In this document: positions 6,776 through 6,796 of the stretch, one piece after another
How positions within the stretch are numbered: position 1 is the stretch's first letter
Layout of the letters: each line of letters opens with the position of its first letter
Assembly (NCBI GenBank): GCA_031255375.1
Contig: JAIRSP010000011.1
Coordinates: forward strand, 1 to 6,796
Length of the DNA: 6,796 nt
Direction: 5' to 3'
From: Endomicrobium sp.
GTDB taxonomy: Bacteria; Elusimicrobiota; Endomicrobiia; Endomicrobiales; Endomicrobiaceae
Notes under the pieces: model-generated
The model's database searches: none
What the model saw: the letters and a program-made list of their open reading frames with translations, nothing else
What the model was told of the DNA's origin: nothing
Position numbers and translations under genes: made by a program

Positions 6776-6796
6776 TTAATATTTTATACGATAATT

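Overview
This window is a stretch of a very AT-rich bacterial chromosome (spot counts of individual lines give about 25-32% G+C). Every gene I can support lies on the minus strand. Five of the six are de novo purine biosynthesis enzymes; the sixth is a DNA-repair nuclease. Proteins are rich in Lys, Asn and Ile with A/T-ending codons, as expected of a low-GC genome, and several are unusually rich in Cys. I cannot place the organism to a phylum. The purine enzymes are of the 'long' kinds: a 267-residue PurQ opening with an AGINCD motif and carrying an HPER...QHP tail, a 292-residue PurC, and an 813-residue PurL with a two-repeat PurS. From memory these resemble enzymes of Desulfobacterota, Planctomycetota and similar lineages more than those of Bacillus or Escherichia. 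There is no sign of mobile elements, phage, CRISPR or recognisable RNA genes.

Layout in the direction of transcription (high to low coordinates): xth, an exonuclease III/AP endonuclease (6775-6020); a 183-nt AT-rich gap with a possible terminator hairpin just after xth; purC (5836-4958); purS (4958-4446), which starts with GTG and overlaps the purC stop codon by one base; purL (4393-1952); purQ (1907-1104); a 261-nt gap with small dyads and a weak promoter candidate; and purD (842-1), cut by the window edge after 280 codons. Gaps inside purC-purS-purL-purQ are -1, 52 and 44 nt, so these four probably form one operon. purD may have its own promoter or be the distal gene of the same unit.

The enzymes cover three steps of the route to IMP. 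PurD makes GAR from phosphoribosylamine. PurL, PurQ and PurS together convert FGAR to FGAM using glutamine-derived ammonia. PurC makes SAICAR from CAIR and aspartate. PurF, PurN/T, PurM, PurE/K, PurB and PurH are not in the window.

The most notable point is that PurS is a tandem duplication of the normal ~80-residue PurS fold in one 170-residue protein, separate from PurL. Its length plus that of PurL (170 + 813 = 983) is close to the ~990-residue fused PurS-PurS-PurL enzymes I recall from some lineages, so this looks like a split (or not-yet-fused) form of that enzyme. Otherwise this is ordinary metabolic DNA, and I see no convincing evidence of an undescribed system.
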